From NCBI GenBank assembly GCA_021162125.1, contig JAGGZG010000208.1:1-32307 (forward strand): a DNA stretch of 32,307 nt, read 5' to 3'. The notes beneath the pieces are model-generated. The model was not told the DNA's origin, ran no database searches, and worked only from the letters and a program-made list of their open reading frames with translations. This stretch comes from Anaerolineae bacterium. GTDB taxonomy: Bacteria > Chloroflexota > Anaerolineae > JACIWR01. Made by a program: the position numbers and the translations under genes. Every line of letters begins with the position of its first letter. Position 1 is the first letter of the stretch. Shown piece by piece: positions 19,578-27,210 of the stretch.

Positions 19578-19613
19578 TTACGTCGCGCCCAGTTCAGAAG
19601 TACAATCACACTC

Positions 19614-20138
19614 TTACATCAAGTCTCTGCCCAGCGCGAAGCCCTGCTCCAGGGCCTGCTCGTTGGCCTGGCGTCTGGACTCCGGCAGGCTCTGCTTCAA
19701 CGTTTCCATGTCTACCAGGCCAGAGAGAGCGAGCAGTGCTCCCAGCATGACCATATTGGCTACCCCCGGATGGCCCATCTTAGCCGCCGTGCTCAGGGCC
19801 GGGATAGGATAGTGCTGCTGGGCAGCATCAAGAGATGGCGTCACTGCCCCCGAATCGAAAAGTATTACCCCATCCGCTGCCACGTCCCGATACAAGCGGT
19901 CGTATGCCTCCTGGGACAGGGCCACGAAGAAATGCGGGGTCAGGGTGCGCGGATAAGTGATCTGCTCATCGGAGATCACCACCTCCGAGTAGATGAGTGT
20001 TCCGCGTGCCTCTGGCCCATACAAAGCGCTGCTGGCCACCTGCCGGCCGCTCAGGGCGCAGGCCCGTCCCAACAGCGACCCGGCCAGCTTGATGCCCTGC
20101 CCCCCCTGGCCGCCGAAAAGCACCTCTATGCGCTCCAC
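19614..20138 (-). CDS. 2-oxoacid:ferredoxin oxidoreductase gamma subunit
   Basis: RIEVLFGGQGGQGIKLAGSLLGRACALSGRQVASSALYGPEARGT; GTG start at 20138 inferred. Confidence 0.9.
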   Translation of the reverse strand: MERIEVLFGGQGGQGIKLAGSLLGRACALSGRQVASSALYGPEARGTLIYSEVVISDEQITYPRTLTPHFFVALSQEAYDRLYRDVAADGVILFDSGAVTPSLDAAQQHYPIPALSTAAKMGHPGVANMVMLGALLALSGLVDMETLKQSLPESRRQANEQALEQGFALGRDLM

Positions 20139-20956
20139 GTCTCGTCCCCCTCTCTCCATTCACCAACCACGATCCTGTCCGCCGCCCCTTCTTTTTGAGC
20201 CTTACGGCGCGATATGCAGTTAGCCTCCTGCCAAGAGAGCATGGCCCAGGCCAGGCTGACCTCTTCCCCACCCACCTGGGCCCACTGTGCCCGGTTGGCG
20301 CGGCCATACTGGGTGGGGCAGATGGAGAGCACCTCGACGAAGGCGAAGCCCGGCTCTCGCAATGCGGTCTCGATCCCGCGCCGCAACTGGCGGGGCCGGG
20401 CCACCGGCCAGCGGGCGACGTAGGGCGCGCCAGCCCCGCGCACCAGCCGTACCAGGTCGAAACTCCGGTGCGGATTGCCGGCCGGGGTGGTAGCGGTGAT
20501 GGCGCCGGACGGTGTGGTGGCCGACACCTGTCCACCGGTCATACCGAACAGCCAGTTGTTCAAGCAGAAGACCTTGATCGGCAGATTGCGGCGGGCGGCG
20601 TGGATGAGGTGATTGCCGCCGATGGTGACCAGGTCACCGTCACCGGAGATGACTACCACCTCCAGCTCTGGCCGGGTCAGCTTAATGCCCGTGGCAAAGG
20701 CGATGGCCCGCCCGTGGGTGACGTGCAGAGTATCGGCCAGAAAATGGGGGCTGGGCACCCAGGCCCCACAGCCTATGCCGGAGACGAAGACCGTTCGCCC
20801 GAAGTCCAATCCGGCAGCCTCGGCTGCCCGCAGAAAAGCGTTGATGAAGATGCCGTGCCCACAACCCGCACAGAAGGGGGTGGGCTGCCGCAAGTAGCGC
20901 GCTCGCAATTGCGGAGCGCTGCTTTTCTTCTCTCCCTTGTTCTTGGTCGCGCTCAT
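20126..20956 (-). CDS. 2-oxoacid:ferredoxin oxidoreductase beta subunit (TPP-binding)
   Basis: TPFCAGCGHGIFINAFLRA, VISGDGDLVTIGGNHLIHAARRN, NNWLFGMTGGQVSATTP; ATGA overlap with the alpha gene. Confidence 0.93.
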   Translation of the reverse strand: MSATKNKGEKKSSAPQLRARYLRQPTPFCAGCGHGIFINAFLRAAEAAGLDFGRTVFVSGIGCGAWVPSPHFLADTLHVTHGRAIAFATGIKLTRPELEVVVISGDGDLVTIGGNHLIHAARRNLPIKVFCLNNWLFGMTGGQVSATTPSGAITATTPAGNPHRSFDLVRLVRGAGAPYVARWPVARPRQLRRGIETALREPGFAFVEVLSICPTQYGRANRAQWAQVGGEEVSLAWAMLSWQEANCISRRKAQKEGAADRIVVGEWREGDETWSA

Positions 20957-22455
20957 CGCTCCCACCTCCCCGCCAGCAGGTAGCGCAGGATGCGCCGAGG
21001 GTCAATGAGTTCACCGTTTGTCTGTGGCAGGCAGGTGACGGGCGCGGTCACACATCGCTCCACCTCACGCGCCACCTGGCCCAGGTTCATCTCCGGCACA
21101 ACCACCTCCCCCCCTCTTTCCCCCCCAACTTTGGGGGGGGTGAGGGAGGAGGCGTAGCGAGCAACGATGTCGTCGGGAAAGGGCCACAGGCTTTTCAGGC
21201 GCAACAACCCCACCCGCTGTCCCTGGTGCCGGGCCTCCTGCACCGCCCACAGCGCGCTGCGGGCCACCGAGCCGTAAGCCACCACCAGCCGCTCGGCGTC
21301 TGCGGTGAAATACGCCTCCCAGTCGTCTATCTCATCGCGGTGGGCCAGCAACTTGCGGGCCAGCCGTCGCACCAGCCGCTCCTGAGTACGAGGATCGGTG
21401 GTGCGGCGTATCCCCCTGGCATCGTGGGTCGAGCCGGTGACCAGCAAACGTGCTCCCTCGCCGAAGGCGGGCATGGGCGGCACCCCGTCGTCAGCCTCGG
21501 TGCCAAAAGGAGAGTCCTGTGGCCAGCGCACGCGATTGAAACAGCGCACCGTTGGCTCTACAGTGATGGTCTCGTACAGATGCCCCACCACCTCGTCGGC
21601 CAGCACGATCACCGGCACGCGGAAGCGCTCCGCCAGGTTGAAGGCGCGGATGGTCAGGTCATACATTTCCTGAACTGACCAGGGAGCCAGGGCGATGATC
21701 TCCGGCCCTCCATGACTGCCCCAGTGGGCCTGCATCACGTCCCCCTGGGCCGGGCGGCTGGCCTGGCCGGTGCTGGGCCCGGCCCGCTGTACGTTCACGA
21801 TCACGCAAGGAGTTTCGGTCATGACCGCGTAGCCCAAGCTTTCCACCATCAGGCTGAAGCCCGGCCCTGACGTAGCGGTCATGCTTTTGATCCCGGCCCA
21901 CGACGCGCCAATGACGGCGGACAGACTGGCGATCTCATCCTCCATCTGGGCGAAAGTGCCGCCCACCTCCGGCAGCCGGCGGGCCATACGCACCATGATC
22001 TCACTGGAAGGGGTGATGGGATAGCCACCGTAAAAGCGGCAACCCGCCGCAAGAGCCCCCTCAGCACAGGCTTCGTTGCCCGATAGGAAGTGCACCCCCG
22101 GCGACAGCGTGCCGGGCGCTGTAGTCCAACCACCGCCCCCCCTCTTTCCCCCCAAAAGTTGGGGGGGATGAAGGGGGGGCGTAGCTACGGCCGGGCCGGC
22201 TGGCTGTGGAGCGGTGGGCTCGACCACCTGCTCACCGGCCGGGGTGACGCTGATGGCCAGTTCTGGACAGAAAAGCTCACACCTCCGGCATCCGGTGCAG
22301 GCCTCCGGCTGGGCCACCCGCAGGGGCCACACTCCCTGAGCCGTGGCCCTATCACTGACGGCGAACACCCCCTGGGGGCAAGTGTGCTGGCAGATGGCGC
22401 ACGTCTGCCCCTTGCACAGAGCTTCGTCTAGTTCCACTATGAACTTCTTGGACAT
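20953..22455 (-). CDS. 2-oxoacid:ferredoxin oxidoreductase alpha subunit fused to an N-terminal 2x[4Fe-4S] ferredoxin domain
   Basis: CKGQTCAICQHTCP and CTGCRRCELFCP clusters, then GNEACAEGALAAGCRFYGGYPITPSSEIM and VVPEMNLGQVAREVERCV. Confidence 0.93.
   Translation of the reverse strand: MSKKFIVELDEALCKGQTCAICQHTCPQGVFAVSDRATAQGVWPLRVAQPEACTGCRRCELFCPELAISVTPAGEQVVEPTAPQPAGPAVATPPLHPPQLLGGKRGGGGWTTAPGTLSPGVHFLSGNEACAEGALAAGCRFYGGYPITPSSEIMVRMARRLPEVGGTFAQMEDEIASLSAVIGASWAGIKSMTATSGPGFSLMVESLGYAVMTETPCVIVNVQRAGPSTGQASRPAQGDVMQAHWGSHGGPEIIALAPWSVQEMYDLTIRAFNLAERFRVPVIVLADEVVGHLYETITVEPTVRCFNRVRWPQDSPFGTEADDGVPPMPAFGEGARLLVTGSTHDARGIRRTTDPRTQERLVRRLARKLLAHRDEIDDWEAYFTADAERLVVAYGSVARSALWAVQEARHQGQRVGLLRLKSLWPFPDDIVARYASSLTPPKVGGERGGEVVVPEMNLGQVAREVERCVTAPVTCLPQTNGELIDPRRILRYLLAGRWER
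21105..21156. repeat. C/G-rich palindromic repeat in frame in the alpha-subunit C-terminal region (copy 1)
   Basis: CCTCCCCCCCTCTTTCCCCCCCAACTTTGGGGGGGGTGAGGGAGGAGGCGTAG-like; encodes YASSLTPPKVGGERGGEVV. Confidence 0.8.
22134..22184. repeat. C/G-rich palindromic repeat in frame in the ferredoxin-alpha linker (copy 2)
   Basis: CGCCCCCCCTCTTTCCCCCCAAAAGTTGGGGGGGATGAAGGGGGGGCGTAG; encodes ATPPLHPPQLLGGKRGGGG. Confidence 0.8.
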
Positions 22456-22477
22456 TATCCACTTTTCCAGGTAGCTC

Positions 22478-23695
22478 TCACTCTGCCTGCCACGCCTCGG
22501 CGTCGTAGGCTGGCAGCTCGCAGCGCAACGGTTTGTCTCGCCGGTAGCCCAGGGCGTACTGGGCCTGGAGCAGTATCTGGATCTCGCGGCTGCCCTCGTA
22601 GATCACCGCGCCCTTGGAATTGCGCAGGAAGCGCTCCACGTCGTACTCGTCGGAATACCCATAAGCGCCGTGTACCTGCACCGCGTCCGCCGCCGACTCG
22701 AAGGAGGCATCGCAGGCGTACCACTTGGCCAGAGATGTTTCCCGCGTGTTACGAATGCCCTGATTCTTCAGCCAGCCAGCCCGCAGGTAAAGAAGTCGCG
22801 CTACATCGTACCGCTGGGCCATGAGGGAGATCATCCGTTGTATCAACTGGTGATGTCCGATGGGCCGACCGAAAGTCTCCCGCTCGTTGGCATAGCGCAC
22901 CGAGGCTTCCAAACAGGCGCGGATCAGACCCGTGGCCCCCGCCGCCACGGTGTAACGCCCGTTGTCCAGAGCACTCATGGCGATTTTGAACCCCTCGCCC
23001 TCCCGGCCCAGTAAATTTTCGGCCGGCACGGGGACGTCATCCAGGGTGATGGAACCGGTGTTCCCAGCCCGCACTCCCAGCTTACCGTGGATGGTGCCCG
23101 TGGACAGGCCGGGCCAGCCCCGTTCTACCATGAAAACCGACATGCCCGAATGGTCGCGGACCTTTTTCTTTTCCATATCGGTCCAGGCCAGGATGAGGAA
23201 GCGGTCGGCCACGTCGGCCAGGGAAATCCACATCTTCTCCCCGTTCAGGATGTAGTGGTCGCCCTCCTGTCGAGCGGTGGTCTGGATGCCCACCACGTCG
23301 GAGCCGGCGTTGGGCTCGGTCATGCCGAAGGTGCCGATGTTCTCACCCCTGGCCAGGGGCACCAGGTATTTCTCTTTTTGCTCCTCAGTGCCCCACTGGA
23401 GCAAGGACAAGCTACATAGACCCACGTGGACGCTCATGATCACTCGTGCTGAGGTGTCCACCCGTTCCAGTTCTTCGCAGGCCAGGCCCAGGGCGATGTA
23501 ATCCATCCCGGCTCCTCCGTAGCGAACCGGCAGGCAGATACCCAGCAGTCCCTGAGCGGCCATCTTGGGCAGAAGCGATTCGTCGAAAGTCTGTTCCCGA
23601 TCGTGTTCCTTGATAGTGGGGGCGATCTCTCTCTCGGCGAATTCCCGCACAGCTTTGCAGATCATTTCGTGCTCTTCGGTGAGTGCGAAATCCAT
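22478..23695 (-). CDS. Acyl-CoA dehydrogenase
   Basis: [26 protein letters not shown]..., [50 protein letters not shown]. Confidence 0.96.
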   Translation of the reverse strand: MDFALTEEHEMICKAVREFAEREIAPTIKEHDREQTFDESLLPKMAAQGLLGICLPVRYGGAGMDYIALGLACEELERVDTSARVIMSVHVGLCSLSLLQWGTEEQKEKYLVPLARGENIGTFGMTEPNAGSDVVGIQTTARQEGDHYILNGEKMWISLADVADRFLILAWTDMEKKKVRDHSGMSVFMVERGWPGLSTGTIHGKLGVRAGNTGSITLDDVPVPAENLLGREGEGFKIAMSALDNGRYTVAAGATGLIRACLEASVRYANERETFGRPIGHHQLIQRMISLMAQRYDVARLLYLRAGWLKNQGIRNTRETSLAKWYACDASFESAADAVQVHGAYGYSDEYDVERFLRNSKGAVIYEGSREIQILLQAQYALGYRRDKPLRCELPAYDAEAWQAE

Positions 23696-23707
23696 TTACT
23701 TCCTCCT

Positions 23708-23735
23708 TTTGTTGTGTGATCTTTGTTGTGTGATC
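23708..23735. repeat. Perfect tandem repeat 2 x 14 bp
   Basis: TTTGTTGTGTGATC at 23708-23721 and 23722-23735. Confidence 0.9.
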
Positions 23736-23753
23736 TCAGAGACCCGTTTCCTG

Positions 23754-24203
23754 TCAGCAAACGGGTTTTCCATTCTCGTTCTCTCGTGTCTCCCGCACCA
23801 ACAGGCGGATAATGTCCGTATCGGTCAGGATGCCTACCAGTTGATCAGCTTCCAACACGGGCAGGCCGTCAATTTTATGGGTCAGCATCAGTTGGGCCGC
23901 CTTTGCCAGCGGCGTTTGCGGCGTGACGGTGATCACCGGACTGGTCATCGCCTCGGCCACGGTCAGCCAGCTCTCCTCGGTCACGGGCTCATAGGGATGG
24001 CGGGCCGCCAGCTCGGCCATGCGCGCCTCCCGCAGGTCACCCTTGCTAATGATGCCCACCAGCCGGCCGTCCTCCAACACCGGCAACCGCCGCACGTTAC
24101 ACTCCTCCATCAGCCGCTCAGCTTCGGCCAACAGAGCCTCACTCCCGATGATGACCGGATTGGGGGTCATCACCTCCGCCACCAGGTAGGGTTTCAGGGG
24201 CAT
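23754..24203 (-). CDS. Two-CBS-domain protein
   Basis: AEVMTPNPVIIGSEALLAEAERLMEECNVRRLPVLEDGRLVGIISKGDL ... LPVLEADQLVGILTDTDIIRLLV. Confidence 0.93.
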   Translation of the reverse strand: MPLKPYLVAEVMTPNPVIIGSEALLAEAERLMEECNVRRLPVLEDGRLVGIISKGDLREARMAELAARHPYEPVTEESWLTVAEAMTSPVITVTPQTPLAKAAQLMLTHKIDGLPVLEADQLVGILTDTDIIRLLVRETRENENGKPVC

Positions 24204-24223
24204 GCGTTTCCCTCCTTCGCCGA

Positions 24224-24880
24224 TTATCCGTCGTCGTGCTCCGCCCACGTAATGCTGCCCACATCAGTCAGGTGCGCGGTCTCGTTGTGGCTCAGCAAGC
24301 GTGGCTGTTCGCCCATGGCCAATACGCTAAAGGCCCCGTTGGCCAGGTCGTACTCTGTCCAGTGGGAACCGTCACCGTGGATGAGCAGGGCCAGGGCGGT
24401 GGCGATGACGCCCCCGTGACTGACGACGATGACCATATCGCCAGCGTGAACGTTGGCAATCTCCCGCAGGGCAGCGACGATACGCCGCGCGAAATGGCGG
24501 GGCGATTCGCCACCGGGTGGGGCAAAGTCCGGGTCAGCCGCCATGCGTTCCCACAGGCGCCGCTCATCCTTTAACGTGGCGAAGGACAGCCCTGCCCAGT
24601 CGCCCAGGTCGTACTCCACCAGATCAGGACGCAGGTGCAGCGGCAGGTGCGGCAGGGCAGCCTGAACGATCTTGGCCGTCTGCAGTGCCCGATTCAAAGG
24701 GCTGCTATAGATTGCCGCCGCCGTATTATACTCAGATGCCAGCCGCTGGGCCAGCGCTCGCGCCTGACGCACTCCCCGCGCCGTCAGTCCTTTGTCCTCT
24801 GCGCCCTGCCACAGCCCTGCCGCGTTGGCCGCTGTCTCGCCGTGTCGCACTAACACCAACTGGCTTTCCATAAAGCTCAT
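24224..24880 (-). CDS. Histidine phosphatase (phosphoglycerate-mutase-like)
   Basis: QLVLVRHGETAANAAGLWQGAEDKGLTARGVRQA, IYSSPLNRALQTA, VVSHGGVIATAL. Confidence 0.94.
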   Translation of the reverse strand: MSFMESQLVLVRHGETAANAAGLWQGAEDKGLTARGVRQARALAQRLASEYNTAAAIYSSPLNRALQTAKIVQAALPHLPLHLRPDLVEYDLGDWAGLSFATLKDERRLWERMAADPDFAPPGGESPRHFARRIVAALREIANVHAGDMVIVVSHGGVIATALALLIHGDGSHWTEYDLANGAFSVLAMGEQPRLLSHNETAHLTDVGSITWAEHDDG

Positions 24881-24987
24881 TCCCTACCCTTCGTCCTTCG
24901 TCCAGGCTAAAGGTTCAATCCTCACTTTCCGGTAAATCAGGGATACCGCAAGTAGGTCGGCGCTACCCACAAGGCGTTAGGGGAGAG

Positions 24988-25010
24988 AAAAAGCGAGGGG
25001 ACACCCCTCG
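24988..25010 (-). terminator. Rho-independent terminator downstream of the biotin carrier gene
   Basis: Minus strand: CGAGGGG-TGT-CCCCTCG followed by CTTTTT. Confidence 0.8.
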
Positions 25011-25041
25011 TGCTCCCCAGAGATTTGCTGCGCTATCCCAA

Positions 25042-25539
25042 TCACGTGGATATGGTGACCAGTGTCCGACCTTGTGTTACCTGATCGTGAGCAGCCACAT
25101 GCACTTCCTGAACCACGCCATCATAAGGGGAGCTCAGATCGGTTCTCATCTTCATGGATTCGAGGACCAGCAAGGCTTCTCCGGCGCGCACTGCCTGACC
25201 GGCAGTCACGAGGACCTCCAGCACCAGGCCGGGCAGCGGTGACTTGATGGAAATTTCACCTCCGGCGACGAGTGGGGTCAAAGGTGGTACAGTCTGCTGC
25301 CAGGCGCGTTCTTCCTGCACCTGAACGGTGTATAATTTGCCCTGCAACACCACACAGTATTTCCCTTCCCGCTCCTCGATGAAGGTCTCGTGGGAGAGAT
25401 TGTCTATGAGCAGAGAATAAAGGGAAAGGGGTTCAATGCGCCGCATGTCAACGGCGTGGGCCTGGCCATCAACGATAATTTCCCCCTCTTTGATCTCAAT
25501 GACGAAGGTTTTGTCTTCAATCGTAGTCACGTATCTCAT
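25042..25539 (-). CDS. Biotin carboxyl carrier protein of an acyl-CoA carboxylase
   Basis: VLESMKMRTDLSSPYDGVVQEVHVAAHDQV biotinyl motif; start at 25539 forms ATGA with the biotin carboxylase stop. Confidence 0.9.
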   Translation of the reverse strand: MRYVTTIEDKTFVIEIKEGEIIVDGQAHAVDMRRIEPLSLYSLLIDNLSHETFIEEREGKYCVVLQGKLYTVQVQEERAWQQTVPPLTPLVAGGEISIKSPLPGLVLEVLVTAGQAVRAGEALLVLESMKMRTDLSSPYDGVVQEVHVAAHDQVTQGRTLVTIST

Positions 25540-27035
25540 CGCCGCAACATCCTCCACCGACCGAACATCTTCCAGTTGGACGCTCGTCGCTGGCCGGCGG
25601 GGGTAATGGTAGAGCGGGCTTGATTTCGGCGGTGGTGGGCCAGGAGCGTGGCAGCGATGGCCGCAATCTTGAGGTGTTCTTCCAGCTTTTCTTCGACCAG
25701 GACAAAGCTCTCTTCCGCAAAGGTGGTATCGAACTGTCCGCCGATGAAGCGGGTGCTGTTCATCAACTCCTGATGAAAGGGAATGGTGGTTTTAATGCCG
25801 ATGATGCGATACTCTTCCAGGGCCCGTCGCATACGCAGAATGGCCTCACCCCGGGTTTCACCCCAGGCGACCAGCTTGCCGATGAGAGAGTCGTAGTAAG
25901 GAGAGATCTCGAAGCCTTCGTGGACGCCGCTGTCCACGCGCACGCCGGGGCCACTGGGCTCGTAGAGGCCGACGATGCGCCCGAGGGAAGGCCGGAAGTT
26001 GTTGTAGGGGTCCTCGGCCGTGATGCGACACTCGATGGCCCAACCACGCATGCGTACATCTTCCTGCCGGAGAGACAATCGTCGTCCGGCAGCGATACGC
26101 AATTGTTCCTTAACAAGGTCCACGCCGGTGACCGCCTCTGTCACACAGTGTTCCACCTGCAAGCGAGTGTTCACCTCCATGAAATAGAAATTCCCCTGTG
26201 CATCCAACAGGAACTCCACTGTGCCTGCATTGGTGTAACCCACCTCTTTGGCCACCTGCACAGCCACCTGCCCCATCTCCTGGCGCAGAGCGTCATCCAG
26301 AGCGATAGCCGGTGACTCCTCGACGAGCTTCTGGTAGCGGCGCTGGATGGAACACTCGCGGTCGCCCAGGTGGATGATGTTACCGTAGTGGTCGCCCAGA
26401 ATCTGAAACTCGATGTGGCGGGCTCCTTCGATAATCCGTTCCAGGTAGATGGTGCCATCGCCGAAGGCGGCCTCGGCCTCGTGGCGGGCGGCGGCGATAG
26501 CGGACAGCAGATCCGCTGCCGAATGTACGATGCGCATCCCCTTACCCCCGCCCCCGGCTGCCGCCTTGACCAGCAGTGGATAGCCAATGCGCTGGGCAGC
26601 GGCCTCCAACTCCGCGTCGTCCAGCCCGGAAGCCGTGCCAGGGGCTACTGGTATACCGGCGGCCTGCATGACCTGCCGGGCAGCAATCTTGTCACCCATC
26701 AGCTCGATGACCTCCGGTCGCGGGCCGATGAAGATCAAACCCGCCTCGCGGCAGGCACGGGCGAAATCCGCGTTCTCAGCCAGGAAGCCGTAGCCGGGGT
26801 GGATAGCATTCGCGCCGGATCGCTTGGCTGTCTCGATAAGGCGCGTGATGGACAGGTAGCTCTCGCGGGGCGGGGCCGGGCCAATGAGGTACGACTCGTC
26901 GGCATAGCGCACGTGGAGGGCGCTGCGGTCCACGTCGGAGTAGACGGCCACCGTTCTCAGACCCAGCTCGCGACAGGTGCGCAGTATGCGCACGGCGATC
27001 TCACCGCGATTGGCGACCAGAACCTTCTCCAGCAT
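25536..27035 (-). CDS. Biotin carboxylase subunit (acetyl/propionyl-CoA carboxylase type)
   Basis: MLEKVLVANRGEIAVRILRTCRELGLRTVAVYSDVDRSALHV, AAAGGGGKGMRI, FYFMEVNTRLQVEHCVTE. Confidence 0.95.
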   Translation of the reverse strand: MLEKVLVANRGEIAVRILRTCRELGLRTVAVYSDVDRSALHVRYADESYLIGPAPPRESYLSITRLIETAKRSGANAIHPGYGFLAENADFARACREAGLIFIGPRPEVIELMGDKIAARQVMQAAGIPVAPGTASGLDDAELEAAAQRIGYPLLVKAAAGGGGKGMRIVHSAADLLSAIAAARHEAEAAFGDGTIYLERIIEGARHIEFQILGDHYGNIIHLGDRECSIQRRYQKLVEESPAIALDDALRQEMGQVAVQVAKEVGYTNAGTVEFLLDAQGNFYFMEVNTRLQVEHCVTEAVTGVDLVKEQLRIAAGRRLSLRQEDVRMRGWAIECRITAEDPYNNFRPSLGRIVGLYEPSGPGVRVDSGVHEGFEISPYYDSLIGKLVAWGETRGEAILRMRRALEEYRIIGIKTTIPFHQELMNSTRFIGGQFDTTFAEESFVLVEEKLEEHLKIAAIAATLLAHHRRNQARSTITPAGQRRASNWKMFGRWRMLRR

Positions 27036-27210
27036 TTCTTCCCAGCCTCTTTAATAATGCGCCTCGACGACTCGTCCGCCGGCAACTTTGGGCAGACGGC
27101 AGTCAACCTCTGCCGGTCGCCGGATTCCATCTTCGGCAACACCGGTCACTTCTTGCTTACACTTCCACCGCTTGTGGAGAGCAGGGGGCTGCCTGCGGCT
27201 ATCCGTCCGC

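Noticed and set aside
21105-22184. The two related C/G-rich palindromes as a CRISPR array or tandem repeat
   Set aside because: Only two copies about 1 kb apart, palindromic, in frame in one gene, without regular spacers; not CRISPR.
22134-22184. Poly-C/G runs as sequencing errors causing a false fusion
   Set aside because: The frame stays open through both copies and flanking domains are intact, so an error is not required; long-read confirmation would still be useful because homopolymers are error-prone.
23742-23772. ACCCGTTT...AAACGGGT stem at the CBS gene 3' end
   Set aside because: Overlaps the coding end and has no T-tract in the transcribed direction; not called as a terminator.
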